This document shows, piece by piece, positions 25,296 through 34,154 of a stretch of DNA of 64,000 bases. The notes below the pieces were generated by a model. The model saw only the letters and a program-made list of their open reading frames with translations, had not been told where the DNA came from and did no database searches. The position numbers and the translations under genes were made by a program. The stretch is taken from positions 1 through 64,000 of the forward strand of contig JBGAIH010000024.1 in the NCBI GenBank assembly GCA_044225675.1, given 5' to 3'. How positions within the stretch are numbered: position 1 is the first letter of the stretch; the number at the start of each line of letters is the position of its first letter. The stretch comes from JACMQX01 sp044225675. GTDB lineage: Bacteria; Pseudomonadota; Gammaproteobacteria; Burkholderiales; Burkholderiaceae_C.

Positions 25296-26291
25296 ATGAC
25301 TATTCAAAACACGGGGAACCTCCCCTTCGTGAGCCCCTATCCCCTGCAATCGCTCGGCGAAGCACCCGGTTCCGAGGGGATTTCCGGGAAGAGGTTATCG
25401 GCAACCAGTGAAGAGTTCGACCTGGACAGCGTTGCCAAGACGTCCGGCGGCAGCGAGGACACACCCTCCGCCAAGAGCGCCAGCGCCACCGACGAAACGG
25501 TCGATACACTCACTGCCGCCGAGCAGCAGATGCAGGCCGATCTCTACGCCTTCATGGCGGTGATGCACAAGCTGGCTCAAAGCATCAAGACATTTTCGAA
25601 GCTCCAGGCCGCCGACGATCTGAAAGCGCAGGTCGACGCATTAACTGCCGCTGCCGACGAGATGGACGAGGCCTCCACCAAACGGCTGAAGGCCTCGTAC
25701 ATCCAGAGCGCCATGCAGGTCGCCGGCGGTCTTACTCAGGGTGTCGCTGGCGCGATGGCAGCGGGTCAAACCCTCAAGAGCGCAGGCAATGAAACGAAGG
25801 GCCGGTCGCTGGTCGCCGAAGCGAACTCTCGGTCCCAGCAGCTGGAAGCTGACGCCGCTCTTCCGGACATGGTCGACGCGTCGGGCCAGCAGCAAGGCGC
25901 AAAGGTCGTCAACCCTGACAAGCTTTCGCCTATCCAACGACACATGGTCGAAGACCACGTGAACGTCTCGAAGAGAGACGGCGAAGCACTCCTTCAGTCC
26001 AGCCCTGCCGCCTCTGCAAAGTCTCAAGCGCTGCAGGCGGTCAGTGGCGGTGCGGGCAGCGGTCTGGGCGGAATGGGCACCGTGGCTTCGGCCGAGGAGA
26101 CGAAGCTGGCGGACGAGGACGAGCAGCAGAAGCAGCTCAGGGAAGTGAACGCAAAGCAAAGCGAGGCTGAGCAATCCGTAAACCAGCAAATGGCCCAGGC
26201 CATGCAGGAGCTGATCGCCGACGTCAACCAGCTGGCACGCCAGCAGATGGAAGCTCAGGCCAACGTCAACAGCCAGATCCTGAGGGTCTAA
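25296..26291 (+). CDS. sctB: Minor translocator SctB (YopD/BopD type)
   Basis: The 331 residues have one Gly/Ala-rich hydrophobic stretch (about 135-160; QVAGGLTQGVAGAMAAG) and a C-terminal amphipathic helix region (residues 265-331, Gln-rich). This is the layout of YopD/SipC-type second translocators that complete the host-membrane pore with SctE. It is 28 bp after sctE and 3 bp before the second SycD-type chaperone gene. Confidence 0.82.
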   Translation: MTIQNTGNLPFVSPYPLQSLGEAPGSEGISGKRLSATSEEFDLDSVAKTSGGSEDTPSAKSASATDETVDTLTAAEQQMQADLYAFMAVMHKLAQSIKTFSKLQAADDLKAQVDALTAAADEMDEASTKRLKASYIQSAMQVAGGLTQGVAGAMAAGQTLKSAGNETKGRSLVAEANSRSQQLEADAALPDMVDASGQQQGAKVVNPDKLSPIQRHMVEDHVNVSKRDGEALLQSSPAASAKSQALQAVSGGAGSGLGGMGTVASAEETKLADEDEQQKQLREVNAKQSEAEQSVNQQMAQAMQELIADVNQLARQQMEAQANVNSQILRV

Positions 26292-26294
26292 GCC

Positions 26295-26786
26295 GTGAAT
26301 CCAGCCGCCTCCCCGACGGACGCCTTGGCCGAGGCAGTCCATCAGTTCAAGGCCGACGCGGCCAACCTGCCGTCGGCGCGGCGGCTGGGTCCGGCAGATG
26401 CCGACGCTCTTTACGCCATGGGAAGCAATGCCATGCGCCTGGGTCACTACCAGGATGCATCACGCTGCTTTGGCTTCCTCGTCTATTCACATCCGGCCAA
26501 CCCCTTGTACCTCAAGGGGCAGGCCCTGTGCCTCAAGAAACTCGGCCATCTGGTCGAAGCCACTTCGCTTTTTTCACTGCTGGCCCTGCTGGAGCCGGAT
26601 CGTCCCGAACACCTCCTGGCCATCGCCGAGTGCCAGATTCTTCTTCACGACCTGGTCAAGGCGCGTGAAGGACTGTCCCTGGTGGTGCAGCTATGCACCC
26701 GGGAGCCGGGTCACGACAAGCTGCTCGCGCGCGCCCGAGGGCTTCTTGATCTTGTCCAGCCGAAGGAGATCTCCCATGGAATCTGA
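26295..26786 (+). CDS. SycD/LcrH-family chaperone (copy 2)
   Basis: This 163-residue TPR protein is clearly paralogous to the chaperone at 23445 (LYAMGSNAMRLGHYQDASRCFGFL; KGQALCLKKLGHLVEATSLF). The start is GTG at 26295, 3 bp after the sctB stop. Two chaperones around two translocators resembles the bcrH1/bcrH2 arrangement I recall for Bordetella; the likely client here is SctB. Its end overlaps the next gene by 11 bp. Confidence 0.87.
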   Translation: MNPAASPTDALAEAVHQFKADAANLPSARRLGPADADALYAMGSNAMRLGHYQDASRCFGFLVYSHPANPLYLKGQALCLKKLGHLVEATSLFSLLALLEPDRPEHLLAIAECQILLHDLVKAREGLSLVVQLCTREPGHDKLLARARGLLDLVQPKEISHGI

Positions 26787-27129
26787 AGATGTGCGGCTGC
26801 TCACGGAGGTCGGCTTTCTGGCCGCTGTGGCCGGCGACGTGCGACGCGCCGAGGCGATCTTCCGGGCCTTGGAGCTGTACCGGCCGTCTGCCGCTTTTCC
26901 CCATGCAGGCCGTGCCGTTGCGCTGATGCATGCCGGAAAGACCGATCAGGCCGTCGAGGTTCTCGACGCCGGACTCGTTCAGTCCGACCCCGAAGGCCGT
27001 GTTGACCTGCATGCCTTGCGGGGACTGGCCCTGCACCTGGCGGGGCGTGCGTCCGAAAGCGAGCGCGCATTGCGTGCAGCGGGGAACCATCGCCTTGCTC
27101 ACGCCATGCTGGGCGAAGGCGCCGTCTGA
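26776..27129 (+). CDS. YscG-like TPR protein (needle chaperone)
   Basis: The 117 residues consist of TPR-like helix pairs (LTEVGFLAAVAGDVRRAEAIF; AVALMHAGKTDQAVEVL; LRGLALHLAGRASESERAL). Size and fold fit YscG/PscG, the TPR half of the YscE-YscG complex that caps the needle subunit before export. The start is the ATG at 26776, after GGAG, overlapping the previous gene. A longer in-frame reading upstream is an out-of-register shadow. The partner would be the small protein at 14387-14623. Confidence 0.7.
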   Translation: MESEDVRLLTEVGFLAAVAGDVRRAEAIFRALELYRPSAAFPHAGRAVALMHAGKTDQAVEVLDAGLVQSDPEGRVDLHALRGLALHLAGRASESERALRAAGNHRLAHAMLGEGAV

Positions 27130-27179
27130 ATCCGGTCACTCCGTCCCGCACCCCCAGATTCCGCCATCAGGAGCCTCCA

Positions 27180-27629
27180 ATGGACATCCTTCTTGCCCAA
27201 CTCGTGCCGCCGACCTCATTGGCGAACACCCCTTCAGCCGGCCTGTCTCCCAGTTCCATTGCCGCGCCGGCGGATCCGGTGGCCGTCCAGCGCTTCGGTG
27301 ATTCCCTGGCGGCCGCCCCCGTGCCGGCAGGCAGCATACCTTCCGTCGGTGCGACGCCGGACTCCGGCGCCGTCCTGCGCACGCAGGACGCGCCGCGGAT
27401 CCCCGGCACGCTGGGAGACAACATCCTCAAGGGCCTGCAGAACGTATCGGAAGACTTCCGCAAATCATGGTCGAACGTCAATGCCACGCTCGACGGCAAG
27501 GTCGACACGATCAGCGAACTGCTCAAGCTGCAGATGAGCATGGCGCAGATGTCGCTGCAGTTCGAGCTGGTCGGCAAGGGCGTCTCCCGTGCCACACAGA
27601 ACATCGACCAGCTCGTCAAGCTGCAGTAG
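27180..27629 (+). CDS. sctI: T3SS inner rod/adaptor SctI
   Basis: The 149 residues have a polar Pro/Ala-rich N-terminal half and a helical C-terminal half (VSEDFRKSWSNVN; SELLKLQMSMAQMSLQFELV, ending near the terminus). This is the YscI/EscI/HrpB pattern. SctI links the needle base to SctR/SctJ and is exported by the system itself. It begins the sctI-J-K-L-N-O-P-Q-R-S-T-U block, 2 bp before sctJ. Confidence 0.9.
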   Translation: MDILLAQLVPPTSLANTPSAGLSPSSIAAPADPVAVQRFGDSLAAAPVPAGSIPSVGATPDSGAVLRTQDAPRIPGTLGDNILKGLQNVSEDFRKSWSNVNATLDGKVDTISELLKLQMSMAQMSLQFELVGKGVSRATQNIDQLVKLQ

Positions 27630-27631
27630 CC

Positions 27632-28414
27632 ATGAGCACCGCATCCCTGAAGGGCCTGTTCACATGTCTGCTCGTGCTGGTGCTGGCCGCCTGCACGCAA
27701 CGTGTGGAGCTGATGGCCGCCATGCCCGAGCCCGAAGCCAACGAAGTCCTCGCCGCGTTGCAGAACGCCGGCATCCAGGCCGCCAAGACGCCCGGCAAGG
27801 AGGGCATGGTTGGCGTATCGCTGGACGCTTCGCAGGTGGGCCGCGCGGTGGACCTGCTGCGCGCCAAGGGCCTGCCGCGCGAGCGCTTCGCCGGCATGGG
27901 TCAGGTGTTCAAGAAGGAAGGGCTCATCTCTTCGCCTCTGGAGGAACGGGCGCGTTACCTTTACGCGCTGTCTCAGGAGCTCGGGGCGACGCTGTCGCAG
28001 ATCGACGGCGTGATCGTTGCCCGCGTCCATGTGGTTCTTCCAGAGCGCGGCAACGTCGGGGACCCGAGCCAGCCGTCTTCGGCGGCCGTGTTCATCAAGC
28101 ACCAGGAGGGCTACGACATCGAAGGCGTCATGCCGCAGATCCGGCGCCTGGTGAACAACAGCATCCCGGGCCTGACGCCCGAGAAAATCTCGATCGTTCT
28201 TGTCGGTGCACACGCCCGGCCAGACCTGCCAGGCAACGCATCTTCTTCTGCTCAGGCCGACGCCCACAACGGCGGCGGTGCCACGGCATGGTGGATGGGC
28301 CTCGTTGTTGCGCTGGCACTGGCGGCCTCGGGCGGCGGTTTCTGGTTCTGGCGACGGCGCCAGCAGCAGGGTGCAGGACCTGCCAGCGCACCCAGCGCCG
28401 GAGAAGCACCATGA
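27632..28414 (+). CDS. sctJ: T3SS inner-membrane ring lipoprotein SctJ
   Basis: The 260 residues comprise a lipoprotein signal peptide with lipobox LAAC (Cys22), two ring-building domains joined by a linker (YscJ/FliF family; EERARYLYALSQELGATLSQ), and a C-terminal transmembrane helix (about 217-238) followed by RRRQQQ. The start at 27632 gives a clean signal peptide; a longer reading from 27467 is not supported. It overlaps sctK by 4 bp. Confidence 0.95.
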   Translation: MSTASLKGLFTCLLVLVLAACTQRVELMAAMPEPEANEVLAALQNAGIQAAKTPGKEGMVGVSLDASQVGRAVDLLRAKGLPRERFAGMGQVFKKEGLISSPLEERARYLYALSQELGATLSQIDGVIVARVHVVLPERGNVGDPSQPSSAAVFIKHQEGYDIEGVMPQIRRLVNNSIPGLTPEKISIVLVGAHARPDLPGNASSSAQADAHNGGGATAWWMGLVVALALAASGGGFWFWRRRQQQGAGPASAPSAGEAP

Positions 28415-29076
28415 ACAGGGCGTTGCCCGCTGCCGGCTGGTGGACCCACCCTCTGGCCTCGGCCCTCGCGCAGTTCAATCTGCTGCCGTCCATCGGGCTC
28501 CACGCCTCGCGCAGAAGCGCCAGGTCGGTCCCGGAGACCGACCTGCCAGGCGCGGTACATCGACGCGTCTCACAGGCTCTGTTGCAAGAGTACCGCCTTG
28601 AGGCCGTACTGAACTTCGACGAGCCGGCTCTGCCCCTGGCCCTGCTGCCACCCGAGCTGTTCGAGCAGCTCGCGTTGTACTGCGGCCTGGCGATGAACGC
28701 ACGCAATATCCGTCGCGCGATCACCCGTGACGAGGTGAGCGTGCTGCAGGAACAACTGGGCGAACCGGCACTGGCCTTCGCCCGTGCCCGCCATGGTGGC
28801 GGTCTGGCTGGCCTGCCGCCCCCCGCAGACTGGGATCCGCAGCAGGCACGTGCATGTTGCGAGGCCTGGGGCCACGGTCTGCTCTCGCTCGCTTTCGGCA
28901 ACGCGTCGGAGTCCCTGGCGCGACGCGTCTGGCTGCGCGGGCCCGACACGGCGACCAGCTTTCGACAGCAGCTTGAAAGCGCCGGCCTGTCGGCGGAGAG
29001 CGCGCTGGCGCTTGCCCGGGAGTTTCTGGACGTTCTGGAGCCAACATGGCTTTCATCCTTCCGCGTGACCCCCTGA
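28411..29076 (+). CDS. sctK: T3SS sorting-platform protein SctK
   Basis: This is a 221-residue soluble protein of the YscK/OrgA class. Recognisable features are the N-terminal segment with FNLLPS, a block FEQLALYCGLAMNARNIRRAI, and position between sctJ and sctL. SctK bridges SctD to the SctQ pods under the base. Sequence conservation in this family is low, so context carries much of the call. Its 3' end overlaps sctL by 31 bp. Confidence 0.85.
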   Translation: MNRALPAAGWWTHPLASALAQFNLLPSIGLHASRRSARSVPETDLPGAVHRRVSQALLQEYRLEAVLNFDEPALPLALLPPELFEQLALYCGLAMNARNIRRAITRDEVSVLQEQLGEPALAFARARHGGGLAGLPPPADWDPQQARACCEAWGHGLLSLAFGNASESLARRVWLRGPDTATSFRQQLESAGLSAESALALAREFLDVLEPTWLSSFRVTP

Positions 29077-29687
29077 CGCCTGCGCGCCATCTGGCCGTCT
29101 CGCCAGCACCGGCCACGCAGGTGCTGCGCGCTCATGAACTTGCGGCGTACCGGCAGGCCGAGCAGATCGTCGCCGATGCGCAAGCCCAGGCGGATGCCAT
29201 CGTGGCGGGCGCTCGCGCGGCCTTCGAGGCCGAGCGCGAGCGCGGCTACCAGGAAGGCCTGGAGCGGGCCCGCCTGCAGCAGGCCGAGCAGATGATCGAG
29301 AACGTGTCTCTCACGGTCGACTACTTCGGCAAGATTGAAGACCGCATGGTGTCGCTCGTGATGCAGGCGGTGAACAAGATCATGTCGGACTTCGACGACA
29401 AGGAGCGCGTCATCGCCACGGTACGCAACGTGCTGGCGGTGGTCCGCAACCAGAAGCAGATGACGCTGCGGCTGCATGACAGCGAGGTCGAGCTGGTGCG
29501 CGGTCGCATCAATGATCTTCTTTCGGCCTATCCGGCCACAGGCTACGTTGACGTGATCGCGGACAACCGGCTCAAACCCGGCTCCTGCATTCTGGAGAGC
29601 GACATCGGCCTCGTCGAGGCCAGCATGGAAGGCCAGCTGGCCGCGCTGCAGAACGCCTTCCAGCGCGTGCTGGGCAACCGGATGTGA
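29046..29687 (+). CDS. sctL: T3SS stator/ATPase regulator SctL
   Basis: The 213 residues contain a long N-terminal coiled coil (about 30-100; QAEQIVADAQAQADAIVAGA) and a C-terminal globular domain (VRNVLAVVRNQKQMTLRLH). This is the HrpE/YscL/FliH family, related to F-type ATPase b and delta subunits. SctL holds the ATPase SctN to the sorting platform. It lies directly upstream of sctN. Confidence 0.95.
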   Translation: MAFILPRDPLTPARHLAVSPAPATQVLRAHELAAYRQAEQIVADAQAQADAIVAGARAAFEAERERGYQEGLERARLQQAEQMIENVSLTVDYFGKIEDRMVSLVMQAVNKIMSDFDDKERVIATVRNVLAVVRNQKQMTLRLHDSEVELVRGRINDLLSAYPATGYVDVIADNRLKPGSCILESDIGLVEASMEGQLAALQNAFQRVLGNRM

Positions 29688-29702
29688 CCAGGACGCGCGG
29701 AC

Positions 29703-31031
29703 ATGAAAGGCTACGGATACATTGCCGACATGATGTCGCTGGCGCTGGAGGACACCCTCACGCTGCGCATCAAGGGCCGGGTCGTGCAGGTGATCGGCAC
29801 GATCATCAAGGCCGTCGTGCCCACGGTGAAGGTCGGCGAGGTCTGCATCCTGCGCAACCCGGGTGAAGATTTCGAGATGCAGGCCGAAGTGGTCGGCTTC
29901 GTCAAGGATGCCGCCCTCCTGACGCCGGTCGGCGACATGCAGGGCATCAGCGGCGCCACCGAGGTGATTCCAACCGGCCGCACTCATATGGTGCCGGTTG
30001 GCATGGGCCTGCTCGGCCGGGTGCTCGACGGCATGGGTCGACCGCTCGACGAAGCCGAGCGCGGACCGCTGCAGGTGGACAAGTTCTACCCGGTCTATGC
30101 AGACGCGCCTGACCCGCTGACCCGCAGGCTCATCAGCAAGCCGCTGTCGCTGGGCATCCGGTCGCTCGACAGCGTGCTGACCTGCGGCGAGGGCCAGCGG
30201 ATGGGCATTTTTGCGGCGGCCGGCGGCGGCAAGTCCACGCTGATGGGCATGATGGTGAAAGGGGCCGAGGTGGACGTCACGGTGATCGCGCTCATTGGCG
30301 AACGCGGTCGCGAGGTACGTGAATTCCTGGAACACGAGCTCGGCGAAGAAGGCCGCCGCAAGAGCGTCATCGTCTGCGCAACCTCCGACAAAAGCTCGAT
30401 GGAGCGGGCCAAGGCTGCTTATGTCGCAACGGCGATTGCCGAGTACTTTCGCGACCGCGGCCGTCGCGTGCTGTTCCTGATGGACAGTGTGACCCGCTTT
30501 GCGCGCGCGCAGCGTGAAATCGGCCTGGCTGCGGGCGAACCGCCGACGCGTCGCGGCTTTCCGCCGAGCGTGTTCGCCACGCTGCCGCGACTGATGGAGC
30601 GCGTGGGCATGAACGACCGCGGCTCGATCACCGCCATGTACACGGTGCTCGTGGAAGGTGACGACATGACCGAGCCGATCGCCGACGAGACGCGGTCCAT
30701 CCTGGACGGCCACATCGTGCTGTCGCGGAAACTGGGTTCGGCCAATCACTACCCGGCTGTGGACGTCCTGGCGTCGGCCAGCCGCGTGATGAATGCCGTC
30801 GTGACGCCCGCTCATCGGCAGGACGCAGGCCGGCTGCGCGAGCTGATGGCCAAATACGCGGAAGTGGAGCTGCTGGTGAAGATCGGCGAGTACCAGCGCG
30901 GCAACGACGCCACCACCGACGAGGCCATCGACAAGCAAGAGGCCATTCGCAACTTCCTGCGCCAACGCACGGATGAGCAGTCGTCCATGGACGCCACGCT
31001 CAAGGCGCTCAGCGCGCTGGTGCGAAGGTAG
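29703..31031 (+). CDS. sctN: T3SS ATPase SctN
   Basis: The 442 residues form an F1-beta-like ATPase with Walker A AAAGGGKSTL (about 169-178), catalytic Glu in LIGERGREV, and Walker B VLFLMDSVTRFA (about 254-265). It lacks the extended N-terminus of F1 subunits. SctN unfolds substrates and strips chaperones at the export gate. Length and motifs match YscN/FliI closely. Confidence 0.98.
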   Translation: MKGYGYIADMMSLALEDTLTLRIKGRVVQVIGTIIKAVVPTVKVGEVCILRNPGEDFEMQAEVVGFVKDAALLTPVGDMQGISGATEVIPTGRTHMVPVGMGLLGRVLDGMGRPLDEAERGPLQVDKFYPVYADAPDPLTRRLISKPLSLGIRSLDSVLTCGEGQRMGIFAAAGGGKSTLMGMMVKGAEVDVTVIALIGERGREVREFLEHELGEEGRRKSVIVCATSDKSSMERAKAAYVATAIAEYFRDRGRRVLFLMDSVTRFARAQREIGLAAGEPPTRRGFPPSVFATLPRLMERVGMNDRGSITAMYTVLVEGDDMTEPIADETRSILDGHIVLSRKLGSANHYPAVDVLASASRVMNAVVTPAHRQDAGRLRELMAKYAEVELLVKIGEYQRGNDATTDEAIDKQEAIRNFLRQRTDEQSSMDATLKALSALVRR

Positions 31032-31038
31032 GTCGGCC

Positions 31039-31539
31039 ATGAGCATGTTCAAGGATCTGGTGTCGATCAAGACCTTTCGCGAGAACAAGGCCGAGATCGT
31101 GGTCGGCAAGCAGCGCGTCGTCCTGGCGACGGCCGAAAAGCGCCGCGACGACCGGGAGCGCGCCCGTGACGAATACCGCGACTGGGCGGTGCGGCAGGAG
31201 AAAGCCCTGTACACGGGCCTGTGCGAACGCGTCGTCAGGCTGCGCGACATCGAGGACGTGCAACTGGAGATCGTGCAGTTCCGCACGGAAGAGGGCAAGC
31301 GCGACAAGCAGCTGACCGAAGCCGAAGCCGACCGCGAACGGCAAGCCCGCCAGCTCGATGCAGACCGCGAAGCACTGCGCCTGGCCAGCAGGATGAAGGA
31401 GAAGTTCGTCGAGCTTGCTCAGGTTCATTCGCTGGAGCTCAAGCAAGAGGCCGACCGCAAGGAAGAGGCGGAGCTCGAAGAAGTGGCCGAGACGCGCAGT
31501 GCCCGATTGGGTTCAAGCGCCGACGGGGTGGCGGCATGA
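31039..31539 (+). CDS. sctO: T3SS central stalk SctO
   Basis: The 166 residues form almost entirely an alpha-helical coiled-coil hairpin rich in Arg, Glu and Gln (EKRRDDRERARDEYRDW; EADRERQARQLDADREALRL), the YscO/FliJ type. It sits in the ATPase pore and links it to SctV. The start at 31039 follows sctN by 7 bp; the end overlaps sctP by 4 bp. Confidence 0.88.
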   Translation: MSMFKDLVSIKTFRENKAEIVVGKQRVVLATAEKRRDDRERARDEYRDWAVRQEKALYTGLCERVVRLRDIEDVQLEIVQFRTEEGKRDKQLTEAEADRERQARQLDADREALRLASRMKEKFVELAQVHSLELKQEADRKEEAELEEVAETRSARLGSSADGVAA

Positions 31540-34154
31540 GCAGCGACTTCCGAATCACGGCAGCCGCGTCCGCCGATCGCTCGGCGCAGGAGAAGGAGCG
31601 CAAACAGGAGGTCCGTCGCAAGCGCTGGGTCGACGCCCAGCAGCAAAAGCGGTTCGAGCAGGCGCTCACCCGAGGCGTCGCCGAAGAATCGATCAAGCCG
31701 GGAACGGCTTCTGCACAGGCTCAGGCGCTCGCGAACGGTCTGCAGCGCGAAGCCATGGCTGCGCAGTTCACAAGCAGCTTGGCTGCACCGCAGGCGCCCT
31801 CCCCCATCGAGCCTCCCACTGAGCCCCCTGCCCAGCCAGATTCGGCGCCGCCACCCACCAACAGCGAGTCAGGCGATCCGTCACGCGATGCCCGGCTCGC
31901 CCCGTCGTCGTTGCCGACTCCTGCGCGGGTGACGGCGCGCACGGAAAGCACCGCCACGCTGCCGGCACCGAGCCCGGCGCCGAAGCGGGACGACGCGTCG
32001 CATTCTGCAGCGCCGTCCCAGCGCGACATGACACACACCTCTTCGCCGCCTGTATTGCGCACCGCCCAGCCCTCGGCCGCCGCCATGCAAGAGGCGCACT
32101 TCGACGACACCCCGCCTCAGGCGACCCAGTTGCCGCGAGCCCAGGAGGCCGTCACCGCCCGTCAAACGCCCAGCGAGACCGGGCGGCCTGGCGAGTCGAG
32201 TCTCCGCAGGTCCGAGTCCGTACCCGATCAGCGGGCTGATCGTGACGCCCGTTTTGAAGGCCTCGACGCGCGGACTCCTGCAAGGCCAGGCGCTGCGGCC
32301 CCACCGCCCCTTGTGCCTTCTGCGCTCGTCACGGAATCTCGTTCTGCACCCGCACCTGCGGTTCTGAATGAATCGTTGAGCAACTTGTTCGCGGCGGCGT
32401 CCGAGACGCGCCCACCGCCGCACCCAGTTCCTGACGAATCTCAAGCCCGCGACAAGGCCGGCGCTTCTCACCGCATTGCCGCAGCAGCCGCACCGCCTCC
32501 TGCACCCATGCCTCCTGCATCGGCGCCCCTTGCACCAGCCGTTCCTGCGCCAGCCGTTCCTGCACCAGCGCCGGTGGCGCAAGCGATGCCTGGCATGCCC
32601 GCCGTCGCAGCATCCGCCGTACTTGCGGAACAGGCTCTGGCCTCGGAGCCGATGCGCGCCACGGCAGCGCCCCGGGAGCCGATCAGCGAAGACTCTGTGC
32701 GTGCGCCCGCAACCTCAGATCTCCCGGAGGACACACGCAGCACGTCGCCCCGCTCGGCCGATGGCCGGCCATCGCTGCCTCCTTCGTCTCCACCGGCAAC
32801 CCGGTCGCGGATGCGCGATCTGGCTGGAGTGCTCCAACCCAGGCCGTGGCCAGAAGCTGCGCCGCCGTTGGGACTTGACGCACCCCCCCCTCCCGAGCCG
32901 TCCGAAGCGCCCGTCTTGATGGCAACCTATCCGCCCTCGCCTGATGGCCCTGTGTCGTTGCGGCCGCAGTCTGCGGGAGTCGACGAAAGAGTCGCCCCGC
33001 CCGAAGCGACCGATCCCCCCATCGGCACAAGCTCAGACGTCCCCGCCCGGCCTGCCGCGCCTTCTTCTGCAGCCCGACCTGGTCCACCTGACGAAGCCAC
33101 AGCGAAGGCGCGTTCGCCTGATGCAAGGTCGCCTGCTCCAGACCCCATGCCGCAGGCGGTCCTGAAGGCTACCGTGTCTGCTGCCATGTCCGCTGCCGTG
33201 CCCCATTCCACTCGGGACGCGTTGGCCCAAGCCGCCGCACCCAGGCTGCCGACCGATATTCGCCCCGAAGTTCAAGAGGACGGCCTGGACCCGACCGACA
33301 GCGCCGACGACGGGGCCAGCGACCCTCCGCCCCCCAAGGACCCCGCCGCAACGCAAGCGCTGCCGCCCACGCCGGTCATTCCGCACGAGGCCGCCCGCTC
33401 CTCCGCCGACGCTCTGTGGCAGACAAGGAGCGAGTGGGTTGCAGCGCTGGCCCTTCCCACGGGCCGGCCCGACGGCATCGTGACAAGAAAGGATGCGCGG
33501 CCAGCCGCTGCGCGCAGCATCGACCCACACGATGGCGCGCGAGACGCCGATGGCGTCTTCTCCGCCGCCGGCCCTGCTGCGTTCGCCCGGACGGCGCGCC
33601 TGGATCCCGAAGACCAGGGCAGCAGCGGCGACCGCCGTGGGAACGACCATGATGCGCATCGCTTTGGACAGGCCCTGCGTGCAGCCGCCTCCTCCCGTGC
33701 AGACAGCGGGGCGCTCCCGTCGCCGTTCGAACTGCTGGGGGCGCCTGCGCGGCAAACCGCCCACACCACGTCAGAGGCCGCCGGCAACGCCCCGGTTGCA
33801 CCCGCCCCCATCGATGCGCAGCTGTACCGGCGGATCGGGGATGTCGTCGAGCGGCTGATGGTAGGCGACGGCCGCAGCGGCAACAGGCAGGTGCGCATGG
33901 ACGTGAAGGAAGACCTGCTGCCCGGCGTCACGATCACGGTGCAGGAGCTGGACGGTCGCCTCGAAGTCGACTTCACCTGCGTACGCGACGAGCCACGGCA
34001 GCGCCTCGCGGAGTCCGCGCCCGATCACGCGCAGATGCTGGCCACCCGCCTTGCCCGCGATGTTCTGGTCCGCGTGCAGGCCTCGGACGGGGCGGATCCG
34101 ACACGCGTGGAATTCGCGGCCACGCCCTCAACCCTTCGAAGGACGCGCTCATGA
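31536..34154 (+). CDS. sctP: T3SS needle-length regulator SctP (very long)
   Basis: The 872 residues have a helical, charged N-terminus, a very long Pro/Ala/Ser-rich disordered middle (about 90-740) and a C-terminal globular domain (about 755-850; RRIGDVVERLMVG, TITVQELDGRLEVDF) like the T3S4 substrate-switch domain of YscP/FliK. SctP measures needle length and switches export from needle to translocators. YscP is about 500 residues, so this ruler is unusually long. Assignment rests on C-terminal form and position between sctO and sctQ. A longer reading from 31221 is out of context with sctO. Confidence 0.85.
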   Translation: MSSDFRITAAASADRSAQEKERKQEVRRKRWVDAQQQKRFEQALTRGVAEESIKPGTASAQAQALANGLQREAMAAQFTSSLAAPQAPSPIEPPTEPPAQPDSAPPPTNSESGDPSRDARLAPSSLPTPARVTARTESTATLPAPSPAPKRDDASHSAAPSQRDMTHTSSPPVLRTAQPSAAAMQEAHFDDTPPQATQLPRAQEAVTARQTPSETGRPGESSLRRSESVPDQRADRDARFEGLDARTPARPGAAAPPPLVPSALVTESRSAPAPAVLNESLSNLFAAASETRPPPHPVPDESQARDKAGASHRIAAAAAPPPAPMPPASAPLAPAVPAPAVPAPAPVAQAMPGMPAVAASAVLAEQALASEPMRATAAPREPISEDSVRAPATSDLPEDTRSTSPRSADGRPSLPPSSPPATRSRMRDLAGVLQPRPWPEAAPPLGLDAPPPPEPSEAPVLMATYPPSPDGPVSLRPQSAGVDERVAPPEATDPPIGTSSDVPARPAAPSSAARPGPPDEATAKARSPDARSPAPDPMPQAVLKATVSAAMSAAVPHSTRDALAQAAAPRLPTDIRPEVQEDGLDPTDSADDGASDPPPPKDPAATQALPPTPVIPHEAARSSADALWQTRSEWVAALALPTGRPDGIVTRKDARPAAARSIDPHDGARDADGVFSAAGPAAFARTARLDPEDQGSSGDRRGNDHDAHRFGQALRAAASSRADSGALPSPFELLGAPARQTAHTTSEAAGNAPVAPAPIDAQLYRRIGDVVERLMVGDGRSGNRQVRMDVKEDLLPGVTITVQELDGRLEVDFTCVRDEPRQRLAESAPDHAQMLATRLARDVLVRVQASDGADPTRVEFAATPSTLRRTRS

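Noticed and set aside
28128..31307. Minus-strand open frame of 1059 codons across sctJ-sctO
   Set aside because: It is antisense to six well-supported T3SS genes. Long antisense frames are common in GC-rich DNA; it shows no domain and has His/Arg-rich low-quality composition.
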